From an uncultured Aquimarina sp. (GTDB lineage Bacteria; Bacteroidota; Bacteroidia; Flavobacteriales; Flavobacteriaceae), in contig CANLYR010000049.1 in assembly GCA_947495425.1 (NCBI GenBank), positions 1 through 33,525 of the forward strand: DNA of 33,525 bases. Reading direction: 5' to 3'. Under the pieces are notes generated by a model. It was given only the letters and a program-made list of their open reading frames with translations. It had not been told where the DNA came from and searched no databases. The stretch's first letter is position 1. Every line of letters starts with the position of its first letter. Of the stretch, positions 8,404 through 16,697 are shown piece by piece. The position numbers and the translations under genes were made by a program.

Positions 8404-8489
8404 CTCATTCTCCTTGTTAACAAGGCATGGACTTGTACTGAATTTGATTCAGTAATGAGGGGATGTTCACATCAAAACTCCTAAGTCCA
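8404..8489. other. Cluster of overlapping inverted repeats, possible structured RNA
   Basis: CTCATT (8404-8409) pairs with AATGAG (8454-8459). Inside lie the perfect 14-bp palindrome CCTTGTTAACAAGG (8412-8425) and the hairpin TACTGAA/TTCAGTA (8436-8442 with 8448-8454). TGGACTT (8428-8434) also pairs with AAGTCCA (8483-8489), which crosses the outer stem, so the two folds compete or form a pseudoknot. GATGT-TC-ACATC is at 8462-8473. Neither function nor transcription can be shown from sequence. Confidence 0.4.
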
Positions 8490-8805
8490 CTTCCAAAAGA
8501 GAAAGGAAACCAAAAAGTACTGTTTTACAGCTGTTTGTATACTAATTTAAGATTTCGTTATCCAAATCACGTTATTTAGTAATAGTAATCTTAAAATCCT
8601 ATCAAACTCTTTACTCAAGGTCATATACGGATTGAAAAACGTATTCTGATGATGGCAAAGCACCTTGCGTTATGCAGTAAGGTTGTATCCATAAAAACAT
8701 CTTAGGTCTTACTTAAGCTTGCAACACTAATCAAATCTTATAGTACTTATTATACCTATGGAATTTTAATTTATTGTATCCTACAATCATTAGATACAAT
8801 TTTCG

Positions 8806-8813
8806 TTATTTTG
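8806..8813 (+). promoter_or_regulatory. Possible -7 box of the OstA-like gene
   Basis: TTATTTTG is one base from TAnnTTTG and lies 19 bp before the TTG start codon. No clear -33 is seen at the right distance. Confidence 0.35.
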
Positions 8814-8832
8814 CATACAAATTATAAAACAC

Positions 8833-10707
8833 TTGAAAAATCAACTCTTATATATAATTTTCATCCTTATATTTTCTACAATTACAGTAGCGCAGGAAGG
8901 AAAAAAAATTAGTTTTCAATCAGACCGTACTATCAAAGATGAGAACAGGTTTCCAGGCGCAACAATTCTTGCAAAAGTGGATAATCAAGTCTACCTGCTG
9001 CATGAAGGAATTGAGATCTGGTGTGATCAGGCTATAAATTATGATGAAGACAAATTTGTTAAAGCATTGGGTAATGTAAAAATAAAACAAGGAGATACCC
9101 TTACTATGACCAGTAAGTATGCAGAGTATAATGGTAACACCCAATTTGCATACACAAGAGATGATGTATTTATGGAAACCCCATCAAATACTTTGCGCAC
9201 CGATACCTTATTTTTTGATCGATTGAAGCAACAGGCGTATTATCGTAGCGGAGGTACTGTCAAAGATTCTGCAAACAATGTATTAACCAGTAGAATTGGA
9301 CGTTTTTTTATGGATCGAAACCAGTTTTCTTTCAATACTGATGTAAAAGTCGTTAATCCTGAAAATACAATTGACTCCGATCGATTAGACTATTTTCCAG
9401 ATGCTGATCATGTTTATCTTTATGGGCCATCTACAGTAAAAGGAAAAGAAAGCACATTGTATTGCGAACGTGGATTTTATGACACTAAAGTCAAAACTGG
9501 ATATGCTATAAAAAACGCGCGAATAGACTATGACAAACGTACAGTATTTGGAGATAGTATTTTTTATAACAGTGCTATTCAATTTGCGTCGGCAACCAAT
9601 AACATAAAAGTATTAGATACCGCTAACAGTTCAGTAATAACTGGTCACTATGCAGAAGTTTTCAAGGATAAAGACTCTGTTTTTATAACTAAAAGAGCAT
9701 TAGCAGCAACTTTACAAGAAAAAGATTCTATCTTCATACATAGTGATACGCTTATGATTACTGGGAAACCAGAACGTAGAATAATGAATGGTTTTTATGA
9801 TGTAAGAATCTACAAAACGAATATGAGCGGTAAGAGTGATTCTATTAATGTAGACCAAACCACGGGATATACCAAAATGATTGGTCAACCTATTCTTTGG
9901 GCACAAAAAAATCAAATGACAGGTGATACCATAAAGATTATTTCTAATACAAAAACAGAAAAACTAGACTCGCTTATCGTGTATCAAAATGCATTTCTTG
10001 CACAAGAAGACACACTCAAGGCAGGTTTTAACCAGGTAAAAGGGCAAACCCTGTACGGCCTATTCAAGGATAATGAAATTTATCAGGTTGATATTGACAA
10101 AAATACCGAAACTATTTTTTATCAGAGAGAAAGTGAGGGAGAACTCAAATTGATAGGAATCAACAAAGTGCTTTCTAGCGCTATCAAAATGCTATTAAAT
10201 GATCGGGAGATCGAAGATGTCTATTATTATCAAAATGTTGACGGCACCTTATACAGAGAAGTTGATCTTCCTATAAATGCAAGAGAACTTTCTGGATTCA
10301 ATTGGCGGGGTGATGAGCAAATAAATAGTAAAGCCGACCTCTTTAGAGGAGAATCACCCCTGAAACTTATCAAAATCAAAGGAATCCCATTACCAAAAGA
10401 TGAAGCCGACTTTTTTGACGAAGAAACCATAAAGCGTATTGAGGAAAATAAAACCGAAGGTTCACGCTTATTAGAGCAGGAACTCAAGGATGCTGAACTC
10501 AAAGAAACTAATGGAGAATTGGATACTATCCCTCAAAAAAAAGAAATCATAGAAACGATCGATGCTGAAAAGAAAAAAACTAAAAAAAAGACATCATACA
10601 TTGATCCTGATCTCAAACGTACTGCCCAACAAAGAGATAGCATAACAGTGACTACACTTCAATATCCCAAAGAAAAGGCAAACGATAGCATTAAAATAAA
10701 AAATTAG
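8833..10707 (+). CDS. OstA-like (LptA/OstA-type) lipopolysaccharide transport protein
   Basis: The 624-residue protein begins with a signal peptide (about 1-20, ending near ITVAQ) followed by OstA/LptA-type beta-jellyroll repeats. An example is GNVKIKQGDTLTMTSKYAEY, in which a short strand pair describing a modified layer recurs through roughly residues 30-450. Proteins of this type bind LPS and bridge it across the periplasm to the LptD/E translocon. The C-terminal 100 or so residues are charged, Lys/Glu-rich and probably disordered. The start is TTG; no in-frame ATG lies near the signal peptide, and only this start keeps it intact. The aminotransferase gene follows after 58 bp and is likely in the same transcript. 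Confidence 0.85.
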   Translation: MKNQLLYIIFILIFSTITVAQEGKKISFQSDRTIKDENRFPGATILAKVDNQVYLLHEGIEIWCDQAINYDEDKFVKALGNVKIKQGDTLTMTSKYAEYNGNTQFAYTRDDVFMETPSNTLRTDTLFFDRLKQQAYYRSGGTVKDSANNVLTSRIGRFFMDRNQFSFNTDVKVVNPENTIDSDRLDYFPDADHVYLYGPSTVKGKESTLYCERGFYDTKVKTGYAIKNARIDYDKRTVFGDSIFYNSAIQFASATNNIKVLDTANSSVITGHYAEVFKDKDSVFITKRALAATLQEKDSIFIHSDTLMITGKPERRIMNGFYDVRIYKTNMSGKSDSINVDQTTGYTKMIGQPILWAQKNQMTGDTIKIISNTKTEKLDSLIVYQNAFLAQEDTLKAGFNQVKGQTLYGLFKDNEIYQVDIDKNTETIFYQRESEGELKLIGINKVLSSAIKMLLNDREIEDVYYYQNVDGTLYREVDLPINARELSGFNWRGDEQINSKADLFRGESPLKLIKIKGIPLPKDEADFFDEETIKRIEENKTEGSRLLEQELKDAELKETNGELDTIPQKKEIIETIDAEKKKTKKKTSYIDPDLKRTAQQRDSITVTTLQYPKEKANDSIKIKN

Positions 10708-10765
10708 AGAAGAATAAAAGTCAAATTCCTACCTCTAGCAACCAAGATCAATTATTAATTACATC

Positions 10766-11959
10766 ATGCATAATTTGGAAAAGAATTTCTTCAAATATCA
10801 GGCTCAGACTACTCCACATCCTTTGGCTATGGAAATTTCACATGCACAAGGCAGTTATATATATGCTGCCGATGGAAAAAAGCATCTGGATTTTGTGGCT
10901 GGGGTATCAGCATGTAGTCTTGGGCATTGTCATCCTAAAGTCGTACACGCAATCAAGCAGCAAGTAGACAAGTACTTGCATGTAATGGTTTATGGAGAAT
11001 ATATACAGCAACCAGCGGTAGAGTTAACAAAACTATTAGCTGCTAACCTTCCCGACCCTTTGGAAAAAACATATTTAACCAATTCTGGAACAGAAGCCAT
11101 TGAAGGTTCATTAAAATTAGCGCGCAGAGTAACCGGTCGTAGCCAGATTATCGCGGCTAAGTATGCGTATCATGGTAATACTATGGGTGCAATGAGTGTA
11201 ATGGGATACGAAGAGCGAAAACAAGCGTTTAGACCCTTAATCCCAGATACTCATTTTATTTCTTTTAATATTGAAGAAGACCTGAAGCAGATCACAGAAA
11301 AAACGGCTGCAGTGATCCTTGAGACCATACAAGGAGGTGCTGGTTTTATAGTGCCCAAAGACGGCTATTTGAAAAAAGTAAGAAAACGTTGTAATGATGT
11401 TGGAGCACTTTTAATTCTAGATGAAATACAACCAGGTTTTGGCAGAACAGGCATGTTGTTTGGTTTTCAAAATTATGATATTGTACCGGATATTGTGGTG
11501 ATGGGAAAAGGGATGGGAGGAGGATTGCCTATAGGAGCTTTTACTGCCTCATCTGCAATGATGGATCAACTACAGGACAACCCAAAGTTAGGGCATATAA
11601 CAACTTTTGGAGGAAATCCAGTAATCGCAGCTGCCGCTTTGGCAACATTAAAAGAAATTACCGACAGTGACGTAATGGCAGCTACATTAAAAAAAGAAAA
11701 ATTATTTAGAGCACTACTAGTACACCCATTAATTACAGAAATAAGAGGATTAGGACTGATGTTGGCTTGCATTACACCTTCTGCAGCAGTAACAAATGAG
11801 GTTATACTTAGGTGTAAAGACAACGGATTGATTCTCTTTTGGTTACTTTTTGAACCCAAAGCCATACGTATATCACCACCACTAACCATATCAGAAGAAG
11901 AAATTAGAGAAGGTTGCCAAATTATCCTGAATGTTCTGGATGATATTAAAGATTTCTAA
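10766..11959 (+). CDS. Class III PLP-dependent aminotransferase (aspartate/acetylornithine aminotransferase family)
   Basis: The 397-residue length and motifs fit fold-type I class III transaminases. NSGTEAIEGSLKLAR (GTEA at 108-111) and YHGNTMGAMS (from 135) form the phosphate and ring contacts, ILDEIQPGFGRTG holds the PLP-nitrogen partner Asp219, and MGKGMGGGLPIGAF holds the Schiff-base Lys248. The family includes acetylornithine, ornithine, GABA and other omega-amino donors. The sequence does not fix the substrate, and no arginine-biosynthesis genes are adjacent, so no symbol is assigned. It follows the OstA-like gene closely, and 340 bp of non-coding sequence come after it. Confidence 0.9.
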   Translation: MHNLEKNFFKYQAQTTPHPLAMEISHAQGSYIYAADGKKHLDFVAGVSACSLGHCHPKVVHAIKQQVDKYLHVMVYGEYIQQPAVELTKLLAANLPDPLEKTYLTNSGTEAIEGSLKLARRVTGRSQIIAAKYAYHGNTMGAMSVMGYEERKQAFRPLIPDTHFISFNIEEDLKQITEKTAAVILETIQGGAGFIVPKDGYLKKVRKRCNDVGALLILDEIQPGFGRTGMLFGFQNYDIVPDIVVMGKGMGGGLPIGAFTASSAMMDQLQDNPKLGHITTFGGNPVIAAAALATLKEITDSDVMAATLKKEKLFRALLVHPLITEIRGLGLMLACITPSAAVTNEVILRCKDNGLILFWLLFEPKAIRISPPLTISEEEIREGCQIILNVLDDIKDF

Positions 11960-12299
11960 AATTAAAACGATATTATGTAGTATTTATCCAAAAAAACCTT
12001 ATCTTTAATAGACATTCTTCACTATAATCAAATTCAAAGGAATATAAAGGCTTATTAAATGATCTAACGCTATATCATTAATAATTAATGGTATGCATTT
12101 TGTTAATTAGTTTGTTAAAAACAATTGATTTCTGAAGTGTAATCATTCAATTTCATTTGTAATTTTAATACAGAGGAAATCAATAATGCAAAAATAAATT
12201 TAAGTAATGGTATTTTTGTACTGTTCTTACGTGTAAGGGAAAACAAAAAAAGAATCTATATTACTTCTGTGATTTATGATGCATTTATAATCAACGTGT
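11960..12299. other. 340-bp AT-rich intergenic region with a palindrome and promoter box
   Basis: No gene is visible. The region contains CATTAATAATTAATG (12076-12090), a perfect 15-bp palindrome centred on A that could be an operator or a cruciform site, and a -7 promoter box at 12211-12218 for the TPR gene. Confidence 0.5.
12211..12218 (+). promoter_or_regulatory. -7 promoter box of the TPR gene
   Basis: TATTTTTG matches TAnnTTTG. It would give a 5' leader of about 75 bases before the ATG at 12300. No -33 is clear. Confidence 0.4.
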
Positions 12300-13688
12300 A
12301 TGAAGTTTAACCGCGAAGAAGAAAACAATTTCTCAATATCTCGATATGAGACTATGCTGAGATCTAATGATGTTAAATTTTTTGATTCAGATGAATTCGA
12401 ATCCATTATTCATCACTATCTGGAAAATGGAAAAATTGCCAAGGCAAAAAAAGCAATTTCTTTGGGACTTTCACAACACCCATCTTCTGTTAACTTAAAG
12501 CTATTACAAGTCGAAGTTTTAGTTTTTGAAGATCGCTTAGAAAAAGCAGATCACCTCTTGGCGCAATTACATGCCATAGAACCAGAGAATGAGGAAATAT
12601 ATATTCAAAAAGCCAATATTCTGTCTAAGCAAAATGCCCATGTTAAAGCTATAGAGCTATTAACAATGGCGCTAAGTTATACTAATGATGTAGCAGATGT
12701 GTATTCACTTATTGGGATGGAATATCTTTTTATGGATGACTTTGAAAATGCGAAAATCAATTTTATGAAATGCCTGGAAGCAGATGATCAAGATTATTCT
12801 GCACTGTACAATATAATTTATTGTTTTGATTTTCTGGAACAACACGAAGAAGCAATAGAATATCTAAATATGTTTCTTAATAAAAATCCATATTGTGAAG
12901 TTGCTTGGCATCAAGTTGGCAAACAATACTTTGATCTAAAAGAGTACAGAAAAGCGCTTGCTGCATTTGATTTTGCGATCATAAGTGATGAGTATTTTAT
13001 TGGTGCATATTTAGAAAAAGGAAAGGTTCTTGAAAAATTAAAACGATATAATGAAGCTATAGAAAATTATCGAATTACATTAGAGTTAGATGACCCTACT
13101 TCATTTGCATTATTAAGGATAGGAAAATGCTTTGAGAGGCTTGGAAACGATGATCTAGCAATCCAACACTATTCTAAAACTGTACATGAAGACCCATTAC
13201 TCGATAAAGGATGGATTGCTATTACTGATTTCTATATGCGAAAACGCAACTATCAGAAAGCCCTCTACTACACCAACAAAGCCATCAATATTGATGGAGA
13301 AAATGTATTGTATTGGAAACGATATGCAAAAATCAATAACAAACTAGCTTTCTTTGAAGAAGCAGAAAGAGGATATCGAAAAGCATTAGAACTAGGTAAC
13401 TACGAGTTGGAAACCTGGTTAAATCGATCAGATATTCTTAGATTTCTAGGGGAATCTAGTGCAGCTATTCAAAACCTGAATCAAGCTATAGAATTTTACC
13501 CTGATAATGCAGAAGTTCAATATCGATTAGCTGGAATTTTCTATGAGCAACAGGAGTATGAAAAAGGTGAGTATCATATCAGAAAAGCTTTAGAATTGGA
13601 TTATGAGTATCATATTGTTTTAGAAGAACTTTTTGAAAAAGTTTTTAATCTCACATTGGTTCGCAACATTATTTCAGAGTATAAATAA
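12300..13688 (+). CDS. Tetratricopeptide repeat (TPR) protein
   Basis: The 462 residues are almost entirely TPR-type helical hairpins, recognisable by repeated W/Y-x2-G/A-x3-A spacing. Examples are AWHQVGKQYFDLKEYRKALA, AYLEKGKVLEKLKRYNEAIE and VQYRLAGIFYEQQEYEKGEY. Roughly ten repeats fill residues 30-450. There is no signal peptide or membrane segment, so it is predicted cytoplasmic. TPR arrays bind other proteins, and the partner is not evident. It lies between the OstA-like/aminotransferase pair and the DUF368 genes, with its own possible promoter and a weak terminator after it. Confidence 0.9.
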   Translation: MKFNREEENNFSISRYETMLRSNDVKFFDSDEFESIIHHYLENGKIAKAKKAISLGLSQHPSSVNLKLLQVEVLVFEDRLEKADHLLAQLHAIEPENEEIYIQKANILSKQNAHVKAIELLTMALSYTNDVADVYSLIGMEYLFMDDFENAKINFMKCLEADDQDYSALYNIIYCFDFLEQHEEAIEYLNMFLNKNPYCEVAWHQVGKQYFDLKEYRKALAAFDFAIISDEYFIGAYLEKGKVLEKLKRYNEAIENYRITLELDDPTSFALLRIGKCFERLGNDDLAIQHYSKTVHEDPLLDKGWIAITDFYMRKRNYQKALYYTNKAINIDGENVLYWKRYAKINNKLAFFEEAERGYRKALELGNYELETWLNRSDILRFLGESSAAIQNLNQAIEFYPDNAEVQYRLAGIFYEQQEYEKGEYHIRKALELDYEYHIVLEELFEKVFNLTLVRNIISEYK

Positions 13689-13692
13689 TTTC

Positions 13693-13712
13693 AAAAAAAG
13701 ACTGCTTTTTTT
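13693..13712 (+). terminator. A/T hairpin after the TPR gene
   Basis: AAAAAAAG and CTTTTTTT form a perfect 8-bp stem around ACTG, five bases after the stop codon. It has only one G-C pair, so termination would be inefficient. Confidence 0.4.
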
Positions 13713-13727
13713 CTATTAACTTTTGCA

Positions 13728-13735
13728 TACATTTG
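13728..13735 (+). promoter_or_regulatory. -7 promoter box of the DUF368-DUF368-aroE operon
   Basis: TACATTTG fits TAnnTTTG and lies 32 bp before the ATG at 13768. The expected -33 position is a T-run rather than TTG. Confidence 0.5.
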
Positions 13736-13767
13736 TTTTGAATACAAATCGTTAAAAAACAATACGA

Positions 13768-14733
13768 ATGCGAAGAAGTCTTAAGGACTACCTGGTAATT
13801 TCGATCAAAGGGCTTGCTATGGGTGCTGCAGATGTAGTGCCAGGAGTATCAGGAGGTACTATAGCTTTTATCTCAGGAATTTACGAAGAATTAATCGGAA
13901 CAATTAATACTTTAGATTTTTCCTTTTTTTCTGTATGGAAACGAGAAGGATTTCTAAATGCATGGAAAACTTATAATCTTTCTTTTCTAACCGCACTTTT
14001 CTTGGGTATTGCAATAAGTATTTTGTCTCTTGCAAAGCTCATTAAATGGCTTCTTCATAACGAACCTCTGCTGTTATGGGCATTTTTCTTTGGATTAGTG
14101 CTAGCAAGTATTATCTATATAGGAAAACAAATCACAGCTTGGAAACCCAAAGTATTTGTCGGTATATTGGTTGCTGCGGTTATATCATATGGTATAACCA
14201 TTATAGAACCTGTAGCATCACCAGAAAGTAATATATATCTTATGTTTTGTGGTTTTATAGCTATCATCGCTATGATTCTTCCAGGAGTATCCGGTGCTTT
14301 TATATTGCTAATTTTAGGAGCATACCAAACATTCATAGACATCTTGAATCAATTTAGAGAGGGATTAATAACCATAAATTTTGATCTTTTAATTCAGGCT
14401 ATTATCAAATTGCTTTTTATTGCAGTAGGTGCTATTATAGGTCTTAAGTTATTTTCTAAAGTATTACATTGGATGTTTGAACATCATAAAAATACTACGC
14501 TAGCCATCCTAACAGGGTTTATGATCGGATCTCTCAATAAATTATGGCCCTGGAAAGAAGTACTATCCTGGAGAACAAACTCTGAAGGACTAGAAGTACC
14601 TTATATAGAAAAAAGTATAGCTCCAACCCATTTTGATGGTGACCCCAAAATTATTTGGGTTTTGCTTTTTGTTGCTATAGGCTTTTTGTCCATCTTTATT
14701 CTAGAACGCCTTGCCGTAAAAAAAGCAACCTAA
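13768..14733 (+). CDS. DUF368 (PopT-type) polyprenyl-phosphate transporter, first copy
   Basis: The 321-residue polytopic membrane protein carries both DUF368 signatures: KGLAMGAADVVPGVSGGT near the N-terminus and MILPGVSGAFILLILGAY near the middle, two inverted-topology halves typical of the family. DUF368 proteins (PopT) are known polyprenyl-phosphate transporters that return undecaprenyl phosphate across the cytoplasmic membrane for reuse in peptidoglycan and O-antigen synthesis. About eight hydrophobic helices can be counted. This copy keeps the usual Asp in AAD-x-VPGVSGG. Its stop is three bases from the start of a second DUF368 gene, so the two form an operon. Confidence 0.88.
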   Translation: MRRSLKDYLVISIKGLAMGAADVVPGVSGGTIAFISGIYEELIGTINTLDFSFFSVWKREGFLNAWKTYNLSFLTALFLGIAISILSLAKLIKWLLHNEPLLLWAFFFGLVLASIIYIGKQITAWKPKVFVGILVAAVISYGITIIEPVASPESNIYLMFCGFIAIIAMILPGVSGAFILLILGAYQTFIDILNQFREGLITINFDLLIQAIIKLLFIAVGAIIGLKLFSKVLHWMFEHHKNTTLAILTGFMIGSLNKLWPWKEVLSWRTNSEGLEVPYIEKSIAPTHFDGDPKIIWVLLFVAIGFLSIFILERLAVKKAT

Positions 14734-14736
14734 TCT

Positions 14737-15762
14737 ATGCAACAAAGTACCAGAACCTTTACTGATAGAATTTTCCTAGTGATCAAAGGTCTTGCTATGG
14801 GTGCTGCCAATAAGGTTCCAGGAGTATCCGGTGGTGTAGTTGCTTTTGTTGCTGGTTTTTATGAAGAATTTATTTATTCACTTCAAAAAATAAACCTAAA
14901 AGCATTTAAGCTTTTTGTTAATCTTAGGTTTAAAAGCTTTTGGAGGTACATCAACGGTAAATTTTTAGGACTTCTAATTCTAGGCATGTTGATCAGCTAT
15001 TTTAGTGTTTCTAAAATTCTGGATTACTTAATTATTCATTACGAATTATATGTCTGGGCCTGCTTTTTTGGAATGATCATAGGTTCGATCTACTACATTA
15101 TAAAAGATTTTGATGATTGGAGTAAGCGAAACATTTGCCTTATCATAGTAGGTTCGATTGCAGGAATAAGCATTAGTCTACTAGATCCTGCTAAAGAAAA
15201 TGACAATCTTTGGTTTGTATTTATCTGCGGTATTATCGGAGTATCCGGTATGACATTACCCGGTTTATCAGGCTCCTTTATTTTAATCTTATTAGGAAAC
15301 TACGTCCTTCTACTAGTAGATTCGGTAAATGCATTATATGATACCGTAGCAGATCTAATACGTTGGGATTTTTCATTTGTAGAAAATACTAAAAGAATTA
15401 GATTATTAAAAGTACTTGTAGTATTTAGTACGGGGTCTCTAACTGGTTTAGTTACATTATCTCATTTTTTGGGTTATGTTTTAAAATATTATAAAACAGC
15501 AACTTTTGCTGTTATCATTGGTTTTATCACAGGTTCATTGGGTGTAGTCTGGCCTTGGAAAAATAAAATATTTAAAATTGATGCTTCAGGAAACACACTT
15601 ATCGACGCATTAGGCAATCCAATCTTAGATAATTACGATCGCTACTTACCCGATTTTAATATGTTACAAACCTATTTAGGTATCTTCTTTATGATCTTAG
15701 GCATTGGTATTGTTTTGTGGTTAGAATGGTATGGTAAAAAAACACTAAAACCTTTAAAATGA
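14737..15762 (+). CDS. DUF368 (PopT-type) transporter, divergent second copy
   Basis: The 341-residue paralogue of the preceding gene has the same two signatures, here KGLAMGAANKVPGVSGGVVA and MTLPGLSGSFILILLGNY. The conserved Asp of the first motif is replaced by Asn (AADVVPG becomes AANKVPG) and the following Thr by Val, so this copy may differ in substrate or act with its neighbour as a heteromer. It is a multi-pass inner-membrane protein. The gene begins three bases after the first copy, and its stop codon overlaps the aroE start in ATGA, indicating translational coupling. A tandem duplication followed by divergence is the simplest origin. Confidence 0.87.
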   Translation: MQQSTRTFTDRIFLVIKGLAMGAANKVPGVSGGVVAFVAGFYEEFIYSLQKINLKAFKLFVNLRFKSFWRYINGKFLGLLILGMLISYFSVSKILDYLIIHYELYVWACFFGMIIGSIYYIIKDFDDWSKRNICLIIVGSIAGISISLLDPAKENDNLWFVFICGIIGVSGMTLPGLSGSFILILLGNYVLLLVDSVNALYDTVADLIRWDFSFVENTKRIRLLKVLVVFSTGSLTGLVTLSHFLGYVLKYYKTATFAVIIGFITGSLGVVWPWKNKIFKIDASGNTLIDALGNPILDNYDRYLPDFNMLQTYLGIFFMILGIGIVLWLEWYGKKTLKPLK

Positions 15763-16490
15763 CAAAAATTTACGGCTTACTCGGTAGAAATATAGGCTAT
15801 TCATTTTCTAAAAATTATTTCTTCAAAAAATTTGAAAAAGAAAATCTCAATTGTGAATATAATAACTTCGATCTCAAACAAATCGAAGCATTAGAGCAAA
15901 TTGTACAAAACACAAATATAAAAGGTCTTAATGTAACGATCCCTTACAAAGAAGAAGTTATTCCGTATTTAGACAATCTCGATCCTATTGCCAAAGAAAT
16001 TGGCGCAGTAAACGTTATCAAATTTGATCAAAACCATAAAACGACCGGTCATAATAGTGATCACTATGGCTTTACAGAATCCCTTAAACACTTACTAAAT
16101 AAACATATAAAAAAAGCATTAATTCTCGGTACTGGTGGTGCTTCAAAAGCCATTGCATATGCATTAAACAAATTAGATATCACCTACACATTTGTGTCTA
16201 GAAATCCTGATTTTAATGAACTTAATTACAGTAATCTTGATGAAGATATACTACAAGAATATAAACTAATTATTAACTGTACGCCATTAGGGACGCATCC
16301 AAATATTGAAAATTACCCTGATTTACCTTATGAATATCTAACCAAAAATCATGTTTTATATGATTTGATATATAATCCCATCGAAACAACTTTTATGAAA
16401 AAGGGATTAGAGAAAGGTGCTAAAGTTTCTAACGGACTGAATATGTTAGTCCTCCAGGCAGAAAAATCCTGGGAGATTTGGAACAGCTAA
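15759..16490 (+). CDS. aroE: Shikimate dehydrogenase
   Basis: AroE reduces 3-dehydroshikimate to shikimate with NADPH in aromatic amino acid synthesis. The 243 residues are at the short end of the family but complete. The substrate-binding Ser residues sit in YSFSK (14-18), NVTIPYK (58-64) holds the catalytic Lys64, and GHNSDHYGF (97-105) holds its partner Asp101. LILGTGGASKAI (121-132) is the nucleotide-binding loop, and NCTPLGT and NGLNMLVLQA close the fold. It overlaps the second DUF368 gene by four bases. A terminator-like hairpin follows 56 bp downstream, so this is the last gene of its operon. Confidence 0.95.
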   Translation: MTKIYGLLGRNIGYSFSKNYFFKKFEKENLNCEYNNFDLKQIEALEQIVQNTNIKGLNVTIPYKEEVIPYLDNLDPIAKEIGAVNVIKFDQNHKTTGHNSDHYGFTESLKHLLNKHIKKALILGTGGASKAIAYALNKLDITYTFVSRNPDFNELNYSNLDEDILQEYKLIINCTPLGTHPNIENYPDLPYEYLTKNHVLYDLIYNPIETTFMKKGLEKGAKVSNGLNMLVLQAEKSWEIWNS

Positions 16491-16545
16491 TTTTCTCACC
16501 TTGTTTTTACTAATCCAGTACTCAAATTAAGTACAAGAAGTTCCT

Positions 16546-16572
16546 AAAACATCTCAATAACTTTGAGGTTTT
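16546..16572 (+). terminator. Terminator-like hairpin after aroE
   Basis: AAAAC (16546-16550) plus CTCA (16553-16556) pair with TGAG (16564-16567) plus GTTTT (16568-16572); the AT at 16551-16552 bulges out and the loop has seven bases. The right arm overlaps the -33 box of the next promoter. Confidence 0.45.
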
Positions 16573-16592
16573 CTAATATGTTAGTATCTTAG
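16562..16592 (+). promoter_or_regulatory. Promoter of the DUF349-methyltransferase operon
   Basis: TTTG (16562-16565) is followed by a 19-bp spacer and TATCTTAG (16585-16592), which is one base from TAnnTTTG. Transcription would begin near 16600, giving a leader of about 100 bases to the ATG at 16698 and excluding the upstream in-frame TTG at 16596. Confidence 0.6.
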
Positions 16593-16697
16593 TCATTGCT
16601 TTACGTTGTTAAATATCTAAAACCAAAAATAACATACAGCATTAATTTAGGGATTTTGACTAGCACTGAAGTTCACACAAACAAAAACGTTCACACA

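Larger units (their letters stand above)
8089..8832. other. 744-bp intergenic region without a credible gene
   Basis: I see no coding frame with plausible protein composition here. The stretch separates the divergently oriented PD40 (-) and OstA-like (+) genes and is unusually long for this window. It holds a cluster of inverted repeats at 8404-8489, a 9-bp inverted repeat TTTAAGATT/AATCTTAAA (8546-8554 with 8587-8595), and an imperfect palindrome near 8661-8684 (ACCTT...AAGGT). It may be the remains of a lost gene or mobile element. Confidence 0.6.

Noticed and set aside
8404..8489. An integron attC-like recombination site
   Set aside because: The region has several stems, but the simple-site cores and an integrase or cassette array are missing.
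11566..11889. 107-codon open frame antisense to the aminotransferase gene
   Set aside because: Shadow of a strongly supported gene; no independent evidence.
16596..16697. N-terminal extension of the DUF349 protein from TTG 16596
   Set aside because: The predicted transcription start is at about 16600, after this codon, and the extra 34 residues look unlike the family.
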